From Paracnuella aquatica (GTDB taxonomy: Bacteria; Bacteroidota; Bacteroidia; Chitinophagales; Chitinophagaceae): a DNA stretch of 64,000 nt. A model generated the notes under the pieces. That model searched no databases. It saw nothing but the letters and a program-made list of their open reading frames with translations, and was not told the DNA's origin. Where the stretch lies: contig NZ_QOWJ01000002.1 of the NCBI RefSeq assembly GCF_003332885.2, positions 186,001 to 250,000 of the forward strand, in the 5' to 3' direction. Below, piece after piece: positions 59,740 to 64,000 of the stretch. Both the position numbers and the translations under genes were made by a program. Each line of letters begins with the position of its first letter. Positions within the stretch are counted from its first letter, which is position 1.

Positions 59740-59776
59740 TTTTTTGCAGGAGCAAAAAAGTAAAGGGAAACAAACC
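59740..59776. repeat. Dispersed stem-loop with a conserved tail, copy 2
   Basis: TTTTTTGC and GCAAAAAA pair around four bases, then GTAAAGGGAAACAAACC. It matches the copy at 56895-56931 at 29 of 37 bases, with the loop wholly different. Confidence 0.6.
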
Positions 59777-59927
59777 ATATAGTGAACTATTGACCTGTTG
59801 TTGGTGCACAAAGCATAAACCTTATCCCGCAACAGCAAACAACGTTCAGCAGCAGCAACAAGACGACCCTGCACTTTAACCGCATATTATCTTTTGTTCT
59901 CCTACTTTCAGTGCACAACCAACGCCT

Positions 59928-60656
59928 ATGTTCCGGCAGTTTGCTTTTGCTTTGATGCTCTTGTTTTTGGTTACTGCAACAAATGCACAGCAAAGAATGG
60001 TGGGCGGCTATTTGCGCGACAGTCTTACCCAACTGCCCATACGCGGCGGCACCCTCACCAATGCAGCTACAAAGCAGCGGGTGCAAACCGATAGCCGTGG
60101 TTTTTTTGTATTGCGTGCCGCACCCAACGATCTTATTTATGCCCGTGCCCCAAAATATAAACAAGACACTTTGCGCTATTCGGCGCTGTTTGCAGATACC
60201 ATTACCATTTTACTGGCGCCGGCGGCAATAGTGCTGCAAAACGTAACGGTTGAATCGGGGTATGCACAATACCAGATGGACAGCTTTAGCCGCAGGGCCG
60301 AATTTGAAGAAGCAAGAGGCTACCCGCTAACTGCCGTGGACCGGAGCCGCCATGAAGGCTTTGGATTGGTGATCAACCTGGACCGGTTTTTTAAAAAGAA
60401 ATACAGGGGCAAAAAGGCGGCCGAACGAATGTTCAACAACATGGAGAAGCAGGCTTATATCGATCATCGTTTTCCACCCCAAATGGTCGCTTTTTATACC
60501 GGTTTAAAGGATGGTGAACTGCTCGATTTTATGCGACAATACACACCCAGTTACGAGTGGCTGCGGCAGCATCCGTCGAGGGAAGAAATGGTAGGTTACC
60601 TCAGCGTGCAATTAAGAGCCTATCGAAAAAGCAAAGCCACCGGCACACTTAAGTAG
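59928..60656 (+). CDS. Secreted carboxypeptidase-like regulatory-domain protein
   Basis: The 242-residue protein has a signal peptide ending at TNAQ and a CarboxypepD_reg-like beta-sandwich (VGGYLRDSLTQLPIRGGTLT). A linker and a helical C-terminal part follow (RFFKKKYRGKKAAERMF, YIDHRFPPQMVAFYTGLKDG, FMRQYTPSYEWLRQHPS). This family is widespread in Bacteroidota with no known role. It is probably periplasmic or at the outer membrane. Confidence 0.85.
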   Translation: MFRQFAFALMLLFLVTATNAQQRMVGGYLRDSLTQLPIRGGTLTNAATKQRVQTDSRGFFVLRAAPNDLIYARAPKYKQDTLRYSALFADTITILLAPAAIVLQNVTVESGYAQYQMDSFSRRAEFEEARGYPLTAVDRSRHEGFGLVINLDRFFKKKYRGKKAAERMFNNMEKQAYIDHRFPPQMVAFYTGLKDGELLDFMRQYTPSYEWLRQHPSREEMVGYLSVQLRAYRKSKATGTLK

Positions 60657-60693
60657 ATTGCTTTTTTACAAAAAAGAATAACAGGTTCATCGT

Positions 60694-61179
60694 TCATTTT
60701 TTAAGAAGCAGGTCCAAAAATTTGCGCATCACTTGGTTGGTATAATCTACCTGCGCTTCCACCCGCTCTTTGCCGGTGCTGATCTGCTCGCAAAGCAAAA
60801 CTTCGTTGTGGTGAGCAATAGCATACCAGGCATACAAGTCATTCAGTCCTTTTTCGGGCATGGGTGCCGCATAGCCGGTAATGGCAATGCCGTAGTGGCT
60901 GGCAAACATGGGCGCCACTTGCAGCGCCATGGTGCGGGCCACCGTTTCATCCACACAATCGCAGCTGTTTGCTAAAATGGGATCCACCTGCAGGTGCCGG
61001 CATTTTTGCCCGAGGTTGTAGGCCGTAATGCCGCCCTGGAAAAACTTCGAAGCTTCTACCGCGGCCGACAATGCGGCCTGCATGTGGCCGGCGGTTACGC
61101 TTTCAGCAACGGCCACGGTTTGCGCGTTTTTGGTGAGTATATCCTTGATTTCATTCACTACATCTTCGTTGTACTGCAT
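60694..61179 (-). CDS. CinA C-terminal-type nicotinamide-nucleotide amidohydrolase
   Basis: The 161-residue protein matches the amidase domain of CinA (PncC): VAVAESVTAGHMQAAL, FFQGGITAYNLGQK, VDETVARTMA and GIAITGYAA. It deamidates nicotinamide mononucleotide in NAD salvage. It lacks the N-terminal pyrophosphatase domain of full CinA. The AESVTAG motif replaces the common AESCTGG, and GYAAP replaces GIAGP, so activity may differ from that of standard PncC. Confidence 0.88.
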   Translation of the reverse strand: MQYNEDVVNEIKDILTKNAQTVAVAESVTAGHMQAALSAAVEASKFFQGGITAYNLGQKCRHLQVDPILANSCDCVDETVARTMALQVAPMFASHYGIAITGYAAPMPEKGLNDLYAWYAIAHHNEVLLCEQISTGKERVEAQVDYTNQVMRKFLDLLLKK

Positions 61180-61349
61180 GCGCTAAAAAGGTTTGGCAAC
61201 ATTGCTGAAAAAAGTTTGCCAGCTATGGAAGCCGGGTGGCGGAACTTAAAACAATGGCCGCTAATGCCAGCATGTGGGCTGACTATATCACTGTGTTGCA
61301 ATACCGTTCCTGAATAAAACGGCTCACTGGGAGTGATGGCCCTTTAGGC

Positions 61350-61357
61350 TACATTTG
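61350..61357 (+). promoter_or_regulatory. Bacteroidota -7 element upstream of the 61382 gene
   Basis: TACATTTG fits TAnnTTTG and lies 24 bases before the ATG at 61382. Confidence 0.5.
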
Positions 61358-61381
61358 TGTTACACAGCCAAAACTGTACAT

Positions 61382-61915
61382 ATGAAAACGACCCTTCTTT
61401 ATTTACTCTTTTGTTTAAGCACCTCAGTATTTCATCCTTTTGCCGATTGGTTCCTGTACAAGAACCAGCAAATGAGCATCGAATTTCCGCAGGAACCCAA
61501 CATCACTACCCAATCGGTGCCAACAGCGGTGGGCGATATTGAGATGAAGATTGCTTCATTTGAAAGTAAAAATGAAGCGGACAGCAACCTGGCTTATGTG
61601 TTTATTGCCAGCGATTATCCCGATTCGCTCATCAACTCCGGGAAAAAAGAATTGCTGCCCCAATTTTTCAGGGCCAGTGTTGATGGTGCCGAAAAAAATG
61701 TAAATGGCAAATTGATTTCCGAAAAAGAGATCAGCATCGAGGGCTTTCCGGGCCGGGAGGTAAACGTGGATTATGGCAATGGGCAGGCCATCATTTCTTT
61801 TCGCATGTACCTGGTGCACAACCGGGCTTATTTTATACAAACCCTTTCGGAAACAGAAAAGGCGGCAAACAAGGATGCCATCCGGTTCATGAATTCGTTT
61901 AAGCTACAGCGTTAG
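61382..61915 (+). CDS. Secreted hypothetical protein
   Basis: The 177-residue protein begins at ATG 61382 with a signal-like segment (MKTTLLYLLFCLSTSVFH). The rest is an alpha/beta domain (YVFIASDYPDSLINSG, ISIEGFPGREVNVDYGNGQ, ISFRMYLVHNRAYFIQTLSE) resembling small exported proteins of the PsbP/DUF1795-like fold class; that is a weak guess from pattern. It stands alone. Confidence 0.75.
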   Translation: MKTTLLYLLFCLSTSVFHPFADWFLYKNQQMSIEFPQEPNITTQSVPTAVGDIEMKIASFESKNEADSNLAYVFIASDYPDSLINSGKKELLPQFFRASVDGAEKNVNGKLISEKEISIEGFPGREVNVDYGNGQAIISFRMYLVHNRAYFIQTLSETEKAANKDAIRFMNSFKLQR

Positions 61916-62222
61916 TGGCGCTTTTGTTGCAAAGGTTATTTGTGCAGAATGGTGCGGGTTTGTTGCAGCATTTTATACAAAATAAAATGTACTAAGCCAC
62001 AATATTTTCCGAAACTCCTCTACACCACGCCAGTAGCAGTAGGATGCATTCACGGCCCATAATACCACCGGCTTGCCGCAATTATGTTGCTGCCTTTACA
62101 GTAACTCCTTACCCATAACGCGTATCTTTCCACTGGTACCTCACTAGTCGAACAAAGAGGCAAATGAAATAAGGACCTTCGTTCGTTTTCATTTGCTTCG
62201 CAAAAAGCATGTATAACACACA
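61916..62222. other. Intergenic region before the GH97 gene
   Basis: No gene in 307 bases. GCAAATGAAA (62161-62170) pairs with TTTTCATTTGC (62187-62197). TATCTTTC near 62124 is a weak -7 candidate. Confidence 0.45.
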
Positions 62223-64000
62223 ATGCGTTTTAGTAATTTTTATTTTGCCTGCTGCCTGCTGGCCTGTTCGGTAACTGCACAAGCCCAAAAACTAACATTC
62301 AATTCCCCCAATCAAAAAATTTCGGTTGCGCTGCACAGTGAGCAGGGCACCGACCAGGGCAGCTGGTATTTAAAAGTATTTTTTACCGATAGTGGCCGCA
62401 CTACCGAAGCCGTTTCGCGGATCGACCTTGGTCTTTCGCGGGCCGACCAGGATTTTGCAAAAGCGCTGCGTTTTTTAAAAGCTGCAAAGCCCAAACCCAT
62501 TACAGAGCAATACACTGCCGTACACGGCAAACGATCGCAATGCAGCAACAGCGCCAACGAGGTAACTGCCTATTTTGAAAATGGGGGCAAAGCAAAGCTG
62601 AACCTGATTGTGCGGGCCTATAACGATGGCGTTACCTTTCGCTACGAGTTCCCGGAAAAAGGAGGAACATTCGTGATCAAGGATGAATACACAGCGTACA
62701 GTTTTGCAGACGATGCGATGCGGTGGCTGGAGAAATGGAATCCTGCCAACGAAGGGCTGTACACCGCAATGAGCGGCGATAAATTGCAGCAGCAGGAATG
62801 GTGTTACCCGGCCCTGTTCAACAGCAGCAACAAGGCCTGTTGGGTGCTGCTGCACGAAGCCGACCTGGACAGAAATTACTGCGGTACCAAGCTGAGTAAC
62901 GTGGCCGAAAAATCGAAATACAAGCTTACGTTTCCCAATCCCAAAGACGGCCGCGGCATGGGCGAATCGGCGCCGACCGTTACGCTGCCCTGGAAATCGC
63001 CGTGGCGGGTAATGATCCTCGGCAACCTGCAGGATGTAGTGGCCTCTACCCTTACCGATGATGTATCGACGCCCTCCGTGGTAGCAAATACTTCGTGGAT
63101 AAAACCGGGGCTCGTTTCCTGGAACTACTGGTCGAGCAACCACGGTACCAAAGATTATAAGATCGTTACGGCATTTGCCGACCTGGCTGCCGAAATGAAC
63201 TGGCCATACACCCTGCTTGACTGGGAGTGGGACAGCATGACCAACGGCGGTAATATGGAAGATGCCGTAAAGTATATTTTATCAAAAGGTGTAAAACCGC
63301 TGATGTGGTACAACTCCGGTGGCAATCATACCTGGGTATCTTCCACTCCTAAAGATCGCATGCTGACCCACGAGAACAGGGTAGCCGAATTTACCAAGCT
63401 TAAAAAGCTGGGCGTTGCCGGTGTAAAGATCGACTTCTTTGAAAGCGAAAAGCAGGACATGATCAGGTATTACCTCGATATACTGGAGGATGCGGCGAAG
63501 TATGAAATGATGGTGTATTTCCACGGCTGCCTGGTGCCCCGCGGCTGGGCCCGCACCTACCCGCACCTCATGACCTACGAGGCTGTGCGGGGCGCCGAGT
63601 GGTACAACAATGGCCCCGACCTAACCGCAACGGCTCCGGAACACAATACCATTTTACCCTTTACCCGCAACGTAGTGGGCTCGATGGATTATACGCCGGT
63701 AACTTTTACCAACTCGCAGTTTGCCCACATCACATCATTTGGCCACGAGCTGGCACTGGCGGTGTTGTTCGAGTCGGCGCTGCAGCACCTGGCCGACCGG
63801 CCCGAAGGATACTACCAATTGCCGGCTGCTGCCAAGTTTTTCCTGCGCGATCTGCCCGCCTCCTGGGACGATACAAAATTGGTGGATGGCTACCCCGGCC
63901 GCGATGTGGTGATGGCCAGGCTTAAAGGCACCAATTGGTACCTGGGTGGCATCAGTGCCGGCAACCGCGAACGGGGTAAAAAAGTAAAGCTTTCTTTTTT
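62223..64000 (+). CDS. Glycoside hydrolase family 97 enzyme, 3' end missing
   Basis: The frame starts at ATG 62223 with a signal peptide (MRFSNFYFACCLLACSVTAQA) and stays open to the window end (592 codons visible; family length is about 630-720). The GH97 N-terminal beta domain is followed by the barrel (GLVSWNYWSSNHG, LDWEWDSMTNGGN, GVAGVKIDFFES, YFHGCLVPRGWARTYPHL, YEAVRGAEWYN). Asp404 in VKIDFF suits the nucleophile of the retaining, alpha-galactosidase-like branch rather than the inverting SusB branch; that is inference. It acts in the periplasm on alpha-glycans. Confidence 0.92.
   Translation, partial: MRFSNFYFACCLLACSVTAQAQKLTFNSPNQKISVALHSEQGTDQGSWYLKVFFTDSGRTTEAVSRIDLGLSRADQDFAKALRFLKAAKPKPITEQYTAVHGKRSQCSNSANEVTAYFENGGKAKLNLIVRAYNDGVTFRYEFPEKGGTFVIKDEYTAYSFADDAMRWLEKWNPANEGLYTAMSGDKLQQQEWCYPALFNSSNKACWVLLHEADLDRNYCGTKLSNVAEKSKYKLTFPNPKDGRGMGESAPTVTLPWKSPWRVMILGNLQDVVASTLTDDVSTPSVVANTSWIKPGLVSWNYWSSNHGTKDYKIVTAFADLAAEMNWPYTLLDWEWDSMTNGGNMEDAVKYILSKGVKPLMWYNSGGNHTWVSSTPKDRMLTHENRVAEFTKLKKLGVAGVKIDFFESEKQDMIRYYLDILEDAAKYEMMVYFHGCLVPRGWARTYPHLMTYEAVRGAEWYNNGPDLTATAPEHNTILPFTRNVVGSMDYTPVTFTNSQFAHITSFGHELALAVLFESALQHLADRPEGYYQLPAAAKFFLRDLPASWDDTKLVDGYPGRDVVMARLKGTNWYLGGISAGNRERGKKVKLSF

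Overview
The window looks like chromosomal DNA of a Bacteroidota bacterium, most likely of the Chitinophagaceae or a close relative. Family markers pointing this way are an IPExxxVDY protein, a GLPGLI protein, an outer-membrane beta-barrel receptor with a carboxypeptidase-like plug, a GH97 glycosidase, Rho with a long low-complexity insert, a futalosine-pathway menaquinone gene and a PadR/PspC pair. Many genes are preceded by a TAnnTTTG motif, the Bacteroidota -7 promoter element, and most lack a Shine-Dalgarno sequence. The family placement is inference; no rRNA, tRNA, CRISPR array, prophage or transposase gene was recognised.

Layout: 1-8.2 kb holds the end of nadD, a ChrA-type transporter, an M20 amidohydrolase overlapping a class A beta-lactamase-like serine hydrolase, feoB and an M28 peptidase. 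8.4-17 kb holds the IPExxxVDY protein, a pterin dehydratase, a hypothetical protein, rho, asnS, a four-helix-bundle (S23/IVS-type) gene framed by inverted repeats, a universal stress protein, a lone ExbD and a DUF3089 hydrolase. 17-27.3 kb holds a 2OG-Fe(II) oxygenase, two secreted unknowns (one with HEVMH), an RRM protein, padR-pspC, a DUF4440 protein, gcvT and comB. 27.4-32.4 kb holds a SWIM-SNF2 helicase followed by a DUF1016 PDDEXK nuclease. 32.8-40.8 kb is an envelope region: lipoprotein, beta-barrel receptor, small ORFs, GLPGLI protein and a two-component system. 41.4-50.9 kb holds an AsmA-like protein, nagA, membrane and acidic small proteins, a CYTH protein, a 2'-5' RNA ligase-like protein, DUF4136 and DUF4126 proteins and an amidohydrolase. 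51-64 kb holds mqnC, an aspartyl protease with PDZ, an M16 protease pair, a fused branched-chain 2-oxoacid dehydrogenase E1, a flavin-binding stress protein, a CinA-like amidase and a truncated GH97 glycosidase.

The genes are mostly housekeeping and envelope functions. Clear co-transcribed groups are the M20/serine hydrolase pair, padR-pspC, the histidine kinase/response regulator pair, the two M16 genes, and the 46.7-48.8 kb run.

The striking feature is intergenic. At least nine gaps contain large, often imperfect palindromes built from short repeated words, each site with its own vocabulary (for example GAGAGTT, GTCCGAAG, GGAACAAGGAAC, AAAATTTG). Several start within 0-6 bases of a stop codon. 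One (13945-14508) fills the entire gap between asnS and the stress-protein gene and carries the four-helix-bundle gene inside, so it looks like a small mobile or IVS-related unit. A gene-free site with the same vocabulary lies at 43111-43371.
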